DNA of 31,636 nucleotides from assembly GCA_964429655.1 (NCBI GenBank), contig CAYSCZ010000037.1, forward strand, positions 1 through 31,636. The letters run 5' to 3'. Below the pieces are notes generated by a model. The model saw only the letters and a list, made by a program, of their open reading frames with translations. It was not told the DNA's origin and made no database searches. The DNA comes from CAYSCZ01 sp964429655. Lineage in GTDB: Bacteria > Bacteroidota > Bacteroidia > Cytophagales > Cyclobacteriaceae. A program made the position numbers and the translations under genes. Below, one piece after another: positions 8,174-16,014 of the stretch (positions are counted from its first letter, which is position 1; each line of letters begins with the position of its first letter).

Positions 8174-8181
8174 TAATTTTG
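8174..8181 (+). promoter_or_regulatory. Predicted -7 box of the Lrp-type gene
   Basis: TAATTTTG matches the Bacteroidota TAnnTTTG element exactly and lies 38 bases before the ATG at 8219. No convincing TTG-type -33 element is seen at the usual distance, so support is moderate. Confidence 0.4.
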
Positions 8182-8218
8182 TTTAAAATAAAATTTTGTT
8201 TCAATATATCAATTAAAT

Positions 8219-8692
8219 ATGGCTTCTAAACCCAAGCTAGATCAAATAGATAGAAAGATTTTAGAAATTCTTCAAAAGAACGCTAAAATTACCAACGCGC
8301 AACTTTCAAAAGATATCGGTTTGTCACCTGCGCCAACGCTAGAGCGCGTTAAAAAATTAGAGGCGATGGGTATTATAAAAAGTTATCATGCAAAATTAGA
8401 CACAGAGCGCATCGGTTTGGGCGTCAATACATTCGTCCATGTAACGTTAAAAGGCCACAATAAAACCAACATCGACAAATTCATAAATGAAATCAATAAA
8501 ATTGATGAGGTTATAGAATGTCACCATATTACCGGTTCCGGTGATTTTATATTAAAGGTAATAGCAAAAGATATTGTTTCATATCAAAAATTAATGCTTG
8601 AACAGGTAAGTGATATTGATATTGTCGATAGTCTACAATCAATGGTTATCCTGTCAACATTTAAAGATAGTAAGGTACTTCCAATCCCATAA
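8219..8692 (+). CDS. Lrp/AsnC family transcriptional regulator
   Basis: The 157-residue protein is of standard Lrp length. The N-terminal helix-turn-helix is at about 24-52 (ITNAQLSKDIGLSPAPTLERVKKLE) and the C-terminal RAM ligand-binding/oligomerisation domain follows (about 70-150, with HHITGSGDFILKV). It is a DNA-binding regulator that probably senses an amino acid. The neighbouring phosphoribosyltransferase begins right after its stop, so the two may share a transcript. A ligand cannot be named from sequence. Confidence 0.9.
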   Translation: MASKPKLDQIDRKILEILQKNAKITNAQLSKDIGLSPAPTLERVKKLEAMGIIKSYHAKLDTERIGLGVNTFVHVTLKGHNKTNIDKFINEINKIDEVIECHHITGSGDFILKVIAKDIVSYQKLMLEQVSDIDIVDSLQSMVILSTFKDSKVLPIP

Positions 8693-8696
8693 TGCT

Positions 8697-9188
8697 TTGG
8701 ATCAGATACTAAATGATCATCAGGTAAGACAAAAATTAAGAAGGATAGCCTTTGAAATCTACGAGAATAACTACCAGAATGAGGAGTTGGTGCTGGCCGG
8801 GATCAAAGGAAAAGGATATCACCTGGCTAAATTGATTTTGAAGGAGTTGCGTTCAATATCCAAATTGAAAATAGTAGTGGTCGAGGTAAATATTGATAAA
8901 CAAGATCCGCTGCGCTCGGATGTATCTATTGATGTGGATCCTAAACAGATCAACAACAAAGTAGTGGTATTGGTTGACGATGTGATGAATACAGGCAGGA
9001 CCCTCGCTTATGGTTTAAAAGCTTTTCTTAATAATTCTGTAAAAAAGATAGAAATAGCTGTCCTTGTAAACAGGGAGCACAAAGCTTTCCCCCTATCAGC
9101 AACCTATAAAGGCTATGAACTGGCCACCTCTATCAATAACTATGTGAAAGTGGTTGCCGAAGATGAATTAACCGTCTTTATTGATTAA
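8697..9188 (+). CDS. PyrR-like phosphoribosyltransferase
   Basis: A type I phosphoribosyltransferase. The PRPP-binding loop is VVLVDDVMNTGRTL (90-103) in the 163-residue form. The surrounding sequence (LRRIAFEIYENN, LVLAGIKGKGYHLA, IAVLVNREHKAFPL) resembles PyrR-type uracil phosphoribosyltransferases, but the PyrR RNA-binding role cannot be assumed. Start choice: the frame has no ATG near the conserved N-terminus. The only sensible start is TTG 8697, just after the Lrp stop (8690-8692); an ATG at 8610 would add 29 residues buried in the Lrp gene. The 3' end overlaps the DUF429 gene by 8 bases. Confidence 0.78.
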   Translation: MDQILNDHQVRQKLRRIAFEIYENNYQNEELVLAGIKGKGYHLAKLILKELRSISKLKIVVVEVNIDKQDPLRSDVSIDVDPKQINNKVVVLVDDVMNTGRTLAYGLKAFLNNSVKKIEIAVLVNREHKAFPLSATYKGYELATSINNYVKVVAEDELTVFID

Positions 9189-9771
9189 TAATATTATTCA
9201 TATCGGCATTGATTATGGCAGCAAGCTTTCTGGAAATACATCCATAGCTTATTACATTGACTGCTTAAAACTATTAAAATGCCCAAAAAACCACGACGCT
9301 GACGCATTTATCCTTGAATTCGTAAAACGTCATGAATTTCAAAACCCCATTTATATTGATGCTCCGCTATCCTTGCCCTTAGCATACTTTGGGGTTGGTG
9401 ATGATTACTTCTATCGTGAAGTGGATAGATACTTAAATGCTATGTCACCAATGTTCATCGGAGGATTAACAGCCAGGGCGATGAGATTGAAAAAAATCCT
9501 TAAGAATATTGGCCATGAACTGAGAGAGACTTATCCGAAAGCCCAGGCAAAAAGAATTGGTATAATTGATAAAGGATATAAAAAGGATCGATTACAGATG
9601 CATGGTTTACTAGATACGGTTATTCAACATGCAGGTCTGCATGTTGACCGGGATGTTATAAAATCATGGCATGATTTCGATGCGGTTCTTGCATTGTTGG
9701 CTTCAATAAACCAACAATACGGTAAAGGTTATATCTATGGAAATATAAAAGAAGGTATGATTTATTTGTAG
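9181..9771 (+). CDS. DUF429 family protein, predicted RNase H-like nuclease fold
   Basis: The 196-residue protein has acidic residues spaced as in RNase H-fold enzymes: D11 in IGIDYGSK, D60 in YIDAPLSLP, E116 in RETYPKAQ and D166/D168 in HDFDAVLALLA. DUF429 members are predicted nucleases without an assigned substrate. A TAA lies in frame at 9169-9171 and the next Met is residue 88, so translation must begin at TTG 9181. That start lies inside the end of the phosphoribosyltransferase gene (8-base overlap), suggesting coupled translation. Confidence 0.72.
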   Translation: MINNIIHIGIDYGSKLSGNTSIAYYIDCLKLLKCPKNHDADAFILEFVKRHEFQNPIYIDAPLSLPLAYFGVGDDYFYREVDRYLNAMSPMFIGGLTARAMRLKKILKNIGHELRETYPKAQAKRIGIIDKGYKKDRLQMHGLLDTVIQHAGLHVDRDVIKSWHDFDAVLALLASINQQYGKGYIYGNIKEGMIYL

Positions 9772-9838
9772 ATTATTCTTTTGTCAAATGGTAATTTTAT
9801 AATGCAATTCAACGCGAAAATAAATACCTTACTTCCAA

Positions 9839-9869
9839 TTGGGCGAGAAAAAAATACCAGCTACATTTG
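9839..9869 (+). promoter_or_regulatory. Predicted Bacteroidota promoter of lipoprotein gene
   Basis: A TTG (9839-9841) lies 20 bases before TACATTTG (9862-9869), an exact TAnnTTTG box with the spacing expected for the primary sigma factor of this phylum. Transcription would start near 9875, giving a 5' UTR of about 65 bases before ATG 9940. Confidence 0.5.
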
Positions 9870-9939
9870 CTTTATGGCCTTATTAAAATATACTCACTAT
9901 ACTACAGTCTATTTAAAATTTTATCAATTAATTTATTTT

Positions 9940-10362
9940 ATGAAAAACCTAAAAATTTTAACGCTGTGGAGTCTTATTGCAATTCTTGCCATAACAATTG
10001 TTTCTTGTGGTGATGATGATGACGACGCTACTGATAGTTTTACAATTATTGGCACCTGGACTGCCACAGGGCTGGAAATACTAATAGATGGAGTAGAAAC
10101 TGATCCTGCTGGTTTGGACCTTCCCGTTGTGGAAGGCGAAACTATTACTTTTAAAGAAGATGGAACTTATGAGGGGGATGGGGAAACCGGCACTTACAGT
10201 ATAAATAATAGCAATACTACATTAACAATTGATGGAGAAACTACATGGGATATTGTTGAGGTGAATGACGCAAACACTTCATTTGAATTATTATTAAATG
10301 AGCAGATAGAAGTAGATGGCGATATGGTATCTTTTACAGTGAGGCTTTCATTGACAAGATAG
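9940..10362 (+). CDS. Small lipoprotein, probably surface-exposed, lipocalin-like
   Basis: ATG 9940 begins a lipoprotein signal (MKNLKILTLWSLIAILAITI then VSC, lipid Cys C23); the frame is open further upstream but lacks homology-like features. The Cys is followed by Gly and five Asp, an acidic run like the surface-export signals of Bacteroidota lipoproteins. The mature part (about 118 residues) is acidic and strand-rich, starting with IIGTWTATGLEI and continuing with TFKEDGTYEGDGETGTYSI, a pattern of lipocalin-like domains. The ligand is unknown. A good promoter lies upstream, so it appears to be a single-gene transcript. Confidence 0.75.
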   Translation: MKNLKILTLWSLIAILAITIVSCGDDDDDATDSFTIIGTWTATGLEILIDGVETDPAGLDLPVVEGETITFKEDGTYEGDGETGTYSINNSNTTLTIDGETTWDIVEVNDANTSFELLLNEQIEVDGDMVSFTVRLSLTR

Positions 10363-10379
10363 ATGGCTCCTCCTTCCTG

Positions 10380-10394
10380 TTAGCGAGACGCTAA
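10380..10394. repeat. Short hairpin TTAGCG-AGA-CGCTAA
   Basis: A perfect 6-bp stem with a 3-base loop lies 17 bases after the lipoprotein stop. There is no T-run directly after it, so it is not a standard terminator. It may be a REP-like unit connected with the decayed transposase just beyond, or a transcript-end stabiliser. Further on, GTGTTACAA is repeated twice (10439-10458). Confidence 0.35.
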
Positions 10395-10458
10395 GACCAG
10401 TTTGTGGTGCACTTAAAAAACCCCTAAGGAAAAATGAGGTGTTACAAAAGTGTTACAA

Positions 10459-10871
10459 TTATCTCATCGATGAGTAATCTGTCTGATTCAAAACAACGAA
10501 CGACTGAGTTATATTCACTACCAATTTGGGCTCGCTCTTGTATAGGAAAGGTGGATATTGTATAGGAAAGGTGGAATAGTACACTGTCCTGTCCTTGAAG
10601 AAATTCTGCTTGGCCTTTTGCATCTCTACAATGAAGCGTTCGCCTTTTTCATTCTGGCAGCATATGTCAAAAATGGCCTTTCGGTTTAGGTCGCTGTCCA
10701 GGTGCTCGTTCTTCATTCTTCTTGTATTCAAGCGTGTTTTGCATCCTTCCTTTTCCTTAGACACACGTTAAAAAAATCCAGTAGAATATCCTTATTTGGC
10801 TCTTCTCCAAACAGCCGCTTGAAACCGTAATCGGTGAAGGGGTTAATGTATTTTTCTAGGAACTCTGCCAT
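10459..10871 (-). pseudogene. Rpn/PD-(D/E)XK nuclease-family transposase, N-terminal part, frameshifted
   Basis: ATG at 10871 starts the family N-terminus (MAEFLEKYINPFTDYGFKRLF). The frame ends after LRKRKDAKHA near 10728, and homology continues in another frame from about 10735 (KNEHLDSDLNRKAIFDI, GERFIVEMQKAKQNFFKDR, TVYYSTFPIQ). The FIVEMQK segment holds the nuclease Glu-x-Gln/Lys signature. A second lesion follows: a 20-base unit is tandemly duplicated at about 10539-10579. Removing one unit restores the expected STFPIQERAQIGSEYN reading. Homology then stops near 10460, so the C-terminal half is gone. The gene is dead. Confidence 0.82.
10539..10579. repeat. Tandem duplication of a 20-base unit inside the transposase remnant
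   Basis: The unit TTGTATAGGAAAGGTGGATA is followed directly by a near-identical unit with one extra A. The duplication shifts the reading frame of the dead transposase and was probably made by replication slippage. Confidence 0.75.
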
Positions 10872-11126
10872 CTTAATTTTACCACAAAAATAATGACTTA
10901 TGGTTTTTGGGAAGTGGGCGAAAATGAGGGGTAACAATAGAATACGTGACAACCTGTCACAAGTATCGCTACAACCAGTTGTTGTTACTGCTATGTGGGT
11001 TTTAGTTGACCTTTCAAGCCATCCTACACAAATTTATCTTTATAGCTCATGTGCTTACCTGAATGTCCGCTTCAAAGTTCTCTTATTGTCAGGAACATAA
11101 AATATGACCGATCGTTAAGGTAAGGT
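10872..11126. other. Non-coding spacer between transposase remnant and DUF427 gene
   Basis: No credible gene. An open frame at 10900-11100 has no protein-like composition. A perfect inverted repeat GTGACA-ACC-TGTCAC lies at 10946-10960, and a CAACCAGTTG palindrome at 10972-10981; these could be remnants of an element end or operator sites. No clear TAnnTTTG promoter was found for the DUF427 gene. Confidence 0.4.
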
Positions 11127-11555
11127 ATGGAGTCAAAAGATGTTACTTTAGTGGAAAATGCCATTCACAGTGAAAAAGATCCAAGGCATTTCATGCGTAT
11201 TAAAAATGTTTCCAATCGCGCAACAATTACTTACGAGGACAATTTTCTGGCAAGTTCTAACAGGGCATTGAAGCTTCTGGAGGTTGGATTTGATTTATAC
11301 GATCCGGTTTACTATTTCCCAAGAGAGGATGTGAGTATGGCACAATTGGAAAAAACCGACAAAAAAACACATTGTCCCCTTAAAGGAGATGCAACCGCTT
11401 ATCATGTAAAGATTGGTGATTTAATGTTAGAATATGCGGCCTGGATATATGATGAAACTTATTTACATGCCAGTCAACTAAAAGGGTACGTTGCTTTTGA
11501 TCAAACCAAACTACAGGTGACCGAGCACCTATTCACTACGGCTGATAGTGAGTAA
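11127..11555 (+). CDS. DUF427 domain-containing protein
   Basis: The 142-residue protein shows the DUF427 pattern: a strand pair around ITYEDNFLASSNRALKLLE, then YYFPREDVSMAQLEKTDKKTHCPLKGDATAYHV and a final YVAFDQTKLQV. The function of the family is not established. It converges with ypdA, with three bases between the two stop codons. ATG 11127 is the only sensible start. Confidence 0.8.
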   Translation: MESKDVTLVENAIHSEKDPRHFMRIKNVSNRATITYEDNFLASSNRALKLLEVGFDLYDPVYYFPREDVSMAQLEKTDKKTHCPLKGDATAYHVKIGDLMLEYAAWIYDETYLHASQLKGYVAFDQTKLQVTEHLFTTADSE

Positions 11556-11558
11556 ATT

Positions 11559-12548
11559 TCAGTGGGGATAGCTTATTTTTTCATTTTTGTTTAAGATATG
11601 ATCAATAATAATGTTGGCATGTGCCCGTGAATTTTCAATAAACCATTTATTGGTTTTTAGTCCACCGCATATGACGCCTGCTAAGTAGATCCCTTCAACG
11701 TTAGTTTCCATGGTTTCAGGATTATGATGTGGGGTTTTCATAGCATCATTGCTTATTTCCACATTCATTGATCTAAGCATTGTGAAATCAGGCTGATACC
11801 CTGTCATGGCCAGAACAAAATCATTTTTTATTGTTAAGGAGCCATCGGGAGTTGATACATCAACTTCATACTCACGTATTTCGGTGATGTATGAATTGAA
11901 ATAAGCTTTGATTGATGACTCTTTGATCCTGTTTTCAAGATCCGGCTTTACCCAGTATTTTACACTGTTGCTTAATGCTGTTTCCCTTATGATCATGGTA
12001 ACATTAGCCCCCTTTCGATACGTTTCCAGTGCCACATCCACAGCTGAATTGGCTGCTCCGACCACCACAATATTCTGATAGAAATACGGATGAGGTTCAT
12101 CATAGTAGTGTTTAACTTTAGACAGGTTTTCTCCTTTTACATCTAATAAAAAAGGGAGGTCATAAAACCCACTGGCTATCACGACATTATTTGCGTGATA
12201 TAATCCTTTCTCTGTTAGTATCTGAAATTCATCACCTTCTTTTGTGGTGTTAAGCACCCGCTCATAAAGGTTTATTTTAAGCTTCCAGGAAGAGGCAACC
12301 CGCCTGTAATATTCAAGGGCTTCAACCCTGTTGGGTTTTGGGCCATGGGATATGAAAGGGACATCACCAATCTCCAATCGGTCTGATGTGGAAAAAAATG
12401 TCATGTTCCGGGGATAATTATAAATGGAATTGACCAGGCAACCTTTGTCAATAATTAGGTACGAAAGCCCTTTTTTCTTTGCTTCTATTCCGCAAGCCAG
12501 TCCGATAGGCCCGGCTCCTATTATAACTATGTCGTATGTTGTATTCAT
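11559..12548 (-). CDS. ypdA: YpdA family putative bacillithiol disulfide reductase
   Basis: A flavoprotein of 329 residues. It has an FAD-binding Rossmann motif GAGPIG (11-16), a substrate-side segment (NYPRNMTFFSTSDRLEIG) typical of YpdA, a second dinucleotide motif for NADPH (VVVGAANSAVDVALE, about 155-170) and a C-terminal FAD motif (GIYLAGVICGG). YpdA is proposed to reduce oxidised bacillithiol. The Cys that follows GGGP in the Firmicutes enzymes is Ile15 here. It is the last gene of a coupled run after bshC and overlaps the cyclo-ligase gene by 4 bases, which strongly supports a bacillithiol role. Confidence 0.87.
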   Translation of the reverse strand: MNTTYDIVIIGAGPIGLACGIEAKKKGLSYLIIDKGCLVNSIYNYPRNMTFFSTSDRLEIGDVPFISHGPKPNRVEALEYYRRVASSWKLKINLYERVLNTTKEGDEFQILTEKGLYHANNVVIASGFYDLPFLLDVKGENLSKVKHYYDEPHPYFYQNIVVVGAANSAVDVALETYRKGANVTMIIRETALSNSVKYWVKPDLENRIKESSIKAYFNSYITEIREYEVDVSTPDGSLTIKNDFVLAMTGYQPDFTMLRSMNVEISNDAMKTPHHNPETMETNVEGIYLAGVICGGLKTNKWFIENSRAHANIIIDHILNKNEKISYPH

Positions 12549-13117
12549 ATATGGTTAAAATTATAAACGCCTAGATGCGTTACGGCATAATCAAGTTTAA
12601 CGTCGAAATCTTCAAGGTAGTCGATTTTATCTACAGGAGGTAAAAGGCTTAACCCTATTTTAATAGTAGATGACCTGCATTTACTTAAGAAACTGTCATA
12701 ATAACCTTTGCCATAGCCAATCCTTCCCCCATTTTTGTCAAATATTACTAAAGGCACAAGTACAGAATCGATTACATCTGGAGTAACCTCCATACCATTT
12801 TCAGGCTCCGGAATGCCCCATTTATTGGTAGTAAACTCAATATTATCTTCAAAAAGATAATGGTTCATGGTATTATCTTTTAAGCTGCTTTTGGATATCA
12901 TCAAACGATATCTACCTTTTATTTCATCAATGATAGCCCAGGTATTTATTTCACGATTTTTAATAATGGGTAAAAAGATGTGAACAGATTGGATGTTTAA
13001 CGAGCCCAATAGTTTAGTCACATAATTTTTGATTAGCGAATTTCGCCTTTGGTATTCCTTTTCTGTTAACTGTTTTCTTTTTCTTAGATAAACTTCTCTT
13101 AGCGCTTCTTTATTCAC
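12545..13117 (-). CDS. 5-formyltetrahydrofolate cyclo-ligase
   Basis: This enzyme converts 5-formyl-THF to 5,10-methenyl-THF using ATP. The 190-residue protein has the basic N-terminus (YLRKRKQLTEKEYQRRN) and the signature GGRIGYGKGYYDSFL near residues 130-145, which forms the nucleotide and folate pocket. The first codon is GTG (13115-13117); no nearby ATG fits. It overlaps bshC upstream by 8 bases and ypdA downstream by 4 bases. No bacillithiol function is known for it, so the grouping may simply be operonic. Confidence 0.9.
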   Translation of the reverse strand: MNKEALREVYLRKRKQLTEKEYQRRNSLIKNYVTKLLGSLNIQSVHIFLPIIKNREINTWAIIDEIKGRYRLMISKSSLKDNTMNHYLFEDNIEFTTNKWGIPEPENGMEVTPDVIDSVLVPLVIFDKNGGRIGYGKGYYDSFLSKCRSSTIKIGLSLLPPVDKIDYLEDFDVKLDYAVTHLGVYNFNHI

Positions 13118-14675
13118 GAGGCTCCTCGGTCAAAATATTGAATTTGAAATCAAAGGGATCAAACGCGTCCAGCAGCTGATCAATCAATTCTGGGTTATTG
13201 ATATAAAAATTTAAAAAATTATCATGTCTTTCTTGTAGTTTACCATCAGGAAATAGCTTTTCCTGTACCTTTTCTATCCTTCCTATTGCTGATTCATGGT
13301 TTTTTTCCTCAGATTTCCTTAATCGCTTCTCGATGCTATCAACACTTTTCATTGTTTTGTTTTCTTCAGCACCAATAAAACCGATCAGTGATTTATCTAT
13401 TGCCTCCGCTCTTTTTTTCAGGTCTTTGAATGCGCCCTCTATCTTTTCTCTCTCAGCATCTAACACAACGGATTCTTCAGCAAACTTTTTAAGGAATTTG
13501 GCTTTCAGATCTTGGATCGGTAGAAAGAAATCACCAGGTAACAGACCGATTTTGTTTATTTTTTCAGCAGTGGTAAGGTTAACGATGGTTGCGAAGTTTC
13601 GTGGAAATAAGATCGGGAATGGTATTTGATATAGATCGAATATTGATTTGAGCTGAAGCCAGTAAGCCAACTCAGCCGGACCTCCAACGTATGCCAGATT
13701 AGGCAAAATCACCTCTTGGTAGAGCGGTCGCATCACAACATTGGGACTGAATTTTTCAGGGTTGCTTTCCAGTAAATCCAGGATCTCTTCCTCCGTAAAT
13801 TTGTGATCAGTATTTAATATTTTGTATTTTCCATCCTCCCGGGTTATTCTTTCACGAAGATTATTGATGTAGAAAAAATTTATTTCCCGCGGGTTAATCT
13901 GGGTTTTGTATCCGCTGTTATTTAGCTCTTCGTTTGTTTTGGCAGCCAATGAAAATGCCTTTTGTTCAAGTATATCATCCTTTATGCACGGTTTAAATAA
14001 GGCTTTTAAATCTCTATTGTCCCCGTCAATTGCTATTAAACCATACCTACCAAAAAGTTCATTTATGTAATATCGAACGGAATCGGTTAATGATGATTGG
14101 TCAAGATACGCTTGCTCAAAGACAGGCACCTCTTCTGGAAGTTGGTTAATCAGCTCATTAAGGGATTGGGGAAGAAAGCGCCCAACTGGTCCTGTCTGAT
14201 CGGTGTGCCATTTATAGGTTTTGTTAAATAGATTAAACTGTGATATCTCCTCAAAGTCATGATCCTCACTGGCCATCCAATAAGCCGGTACAAATTGATG
14301 TTCAGGATATAATTTGGTGAGTTTCCTGCTAATATTTATTACGGTTATGATCTTATAAATAAAATAAAGGGGGCCGGTGAAAATATTTAGTTGGTGGCCT
14401 GTCGTTATGGTGAAGCAATTATCGTCTTGCAACGCATGAATATTAATAAGCACTTCGGGTCTGGTCTCCAACGGGCCATATTGATGCGCCAACACCTCAT
14501 GGAGGATGATCCTTTTTTTATTATCAAATTTCTTCAGCTTTATTTGTTCCTCGAAGCTTTCTGGCTTTGGATCAAGGTTGTAGTACTTCTTTAATTCTTT
14601 TTTTTGTGATAAGTAATCGAGAAATATTGAAGAGAAATTATTAGTATCCTCGAAATTTAGCTTGTCGATTTTCAT
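13110..14675 (-). CDS. bshC: Bacillithiol biosynthesis cysteine-adding enzyme BshC
   Basis: BshC joins cysteine to glucosaminyl-malate in the last step of bacillithiol synthesis. The 521-residue protein has the Rossmann-like core with TTGHQLNIFTGPLYFIYK near residue 95, PAYWMASEDHDFEE near 140, and VMRPLYQEVILPNLAYVGGPAELAYW near 320. A long charged, probably coiled-coil segment follows (about 395-470), and the C-terminus is FDPFDFKFNILTE. These are family hallmarks. It overlaps rimO by 4 bases and the cyclo-ligase by 8 bases. bshA and bshB are not in this window. Confidence 0.93.
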   Translation of the reverse strand: MKIDKLNFEDTNNFSSIFLDYLSQKKELKKYYNLDPKPESFEEQIKLKKFDNKKRIILHEVLAHQYGPLETRPEVLINIHALQDDNCFTITTGHQLNIFTGPLYFIYKIITVINISRKLTKLYPEHQFVPAYWMASEDHDFEEISQFNLFNKTYKWHTDQTGPVGRFLPQSLNELINQLPEEVPVFEQAYLDQSSLTDSVRYYINELFGRYGLIAIDGDNRDLKALFKPCIKDDILEQKAFSLAAKTNEELNNSGYKTQINPREINFFYINNLRERITREDGKYKILNTDHKFTEEEILDLLESNPEKFSPNVVMRPLYQEVILPNLAYVGGPAELAYWLQLKSIFDLYQIPFPILFPRNFATIVNLTTAEKINKIGLLPGDFFLPIQDLKAKFLKKFAEESVVLDAEREKIEGAFKDLKKRAEAIDKSLIGFIGAEENKTMKSVDSIEKRLRKSEEKNHESAIGRIEKVQEKLFPDGKLQERHDNFLNFYINNPELIDQLLDAFDPFDFKFNILTEEPRE

Positions 14676-15985
14676 GATTGTGGATATCCGTGAAGGTCAA
14701 ATGCTGATGCATTTAATATTTTAATATTACAAAAATCTCCGATTCTTAAAAAATGGTCTTTGGCAGGTATTATCACTTCGTTGTCTACCTCAGGAGAGTC
14801 ATGTTCCGTTCTTCCATAGTAGTAACCTCCCTCTAACCTATCGATTAATACTTTGATAGATTGACCGATTTTTTCTTGATTCAGTTGATGGGATATTTCT
14901 TCCTGAATAGTCATCAATGCTTCGGCGCGCTTGCTTTTCAGTTGCTCAGGAATATCATCTGCCATACTGTACGAATGTGTTTTTTCTTCGTGGGAATAGG
15001 CGAATACTCCAAGCCGCTCGAATTTCATTTTATCAATAAACGCTGTAAGTTCTTGAAAGTCTTCTGCGTCCTCGCCGGGATGACCAACAATCATGGTTGT
15101 TCTCACAGCAATGTCGGGTACTTGATTTCTAACCTCCTGGATCAATGCCTCTGTTTTTTCCCTGGTTATGCCCCTGCGCATCAGCTTAAGCATTTTGGTT
15201 GAGGCATGTTGAAGCGGTATATCCAGATAATTACATATGTTCTCCCGCTCAGACATCACTTCAAGTATATCCATTGGGAAACCTGTTGGAAAAGCATAGT
15301 GAAGCCTGATCCATTCAAGTCCATCGATATCCGATAACCTTTTCAGCAGATCAGACAGGTTCCTTTTTTTATAAATATCCGATCCATAATAAGTTGAATC
15401 CTGGGCAATAAGTAAAATTTCTTTGGTACCATTTTTTACCAGACCTTTAGTTTCTTTTACCAGGTCCTCAATTGGCCTGGAAACATGCTTTCCACGCATC
15501 AAGGGAATGGCACAAAAAGCGCAGGGCCTGTCACATCCTTCGGAGACTTTGAGATAAGCAAAATGATTTTCTGTAGTGGTTAACCTTTCACCCAATAATT
15601 CATGCTTGTAATCAGCATTAAATTTTTTTAGTAAAAGGGGAAGTTCCATTGTTCCAAACCATGCATCCACATCTGGGATCTCAGTTTTTAATTCCTCCCT
15701 GTATCTTTGGGATAAGCAGCCCGTAACATATAATTTTTTGATTTGTCCCTGCCCTTTAGCGTCAGCATACCTCAGGATAGTATCAATCGATTCTTGTTTT
15801 GCATTATCAATAAAGCCACACGTGTTTATGATAATGACATCTGAGTTATCGGCGGTGGATTCATGTGTTGTTTTTATTCCATTACCTCTAAGTTGGGTCA
15901 TTATTACTTCTGAGTCGACAAGATTTTTTGAACAACCCAGGGTAACTATGTTGACTTTATCATTTTTTAAAGACTTTGTCTTCAA
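14672..15985 (-). CDS. rimO: Ribosomal protein S12 methylthiotransferase RimO
   Basis: A radical-SAM enzyme that methylthiolates an Asp of ribosomal protein S12. The N-terminal domain supplies three cluster cysteines (C18 in LGCSKN, C56 in NTCGF, C90 in VTGC). The radical-SAM cluster is C151, C155 and C158 in GCDRPCAFC, and a C-terminal TRAM domain follows (about 370-437). The 437-residue length is normal. Translation starts at TTG 15985: no ATG precedes the conserved KNDKVNIVTLGCSKN segment. It overlaps bshC by 4 bases and follows the nfu gene by 29 bases. Confidence 0.93.
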   Translation of the reverse strand: MKTKSLKNDKVNIVTLGCSKNLVDSEVIMTQLRGNGIKTTHESTADNSDVIIINTCGFIDNAKQESIDTILRYADAKGQGQIKKLYVTGCLSQRYREELKTEIPDVDAWFGTMELPLLLKKFNADYKHELLGERLTTTENHFAYLKVSEGCDRPCAFCAIPLMRGKHVSRPIEDLVKETKGLVKNGTKEILLIAQDSTYYGSDIYKKRNLSDLLKRLSDIDGLEWIRLHYAFPTGFPMDILEVMSERENICNYLDIPLQHASTKMLKLMRRGITREKTEALIQEVRNQVPDIAVRTTMIVGHPGEDAEDFQELTAFIDKMKFERLGVFAYSHEEKTHSYSMADDIPEQLKSKRAEALMTIQEEISHQLNQEKIGQSIKVLIDRLEGGYYYGRTEHDSPEVDNEVIIPAKDHFLRIGDFCNIKILNASAFDLHGYPQS

Positions 15986-16014
15986 GTTATATTGTTTACT
16001 TGATTGGCTACTAT

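Noticed and set aside
9781..9939. The 53-residue N-terminal extension of the lipoprotein
   Set aside because: The signal peptide and lipobox require a start at 9940, and the extension covers the predicted promoter.
135..10871. The two transposase pieces as one gene split by a 10-kb insertion
   Set aside because: They have the right order and strand, but the sequence between them is ordinary housekeeping genes with their own operons. Two independently decayed copies are simpler.
10900..11100. Plus-strand 66-residue open frame as a gene
   Set aside because: No protein-like pattern, no promoter or start signal, and it spans inverted repeats beside a dead transposase.
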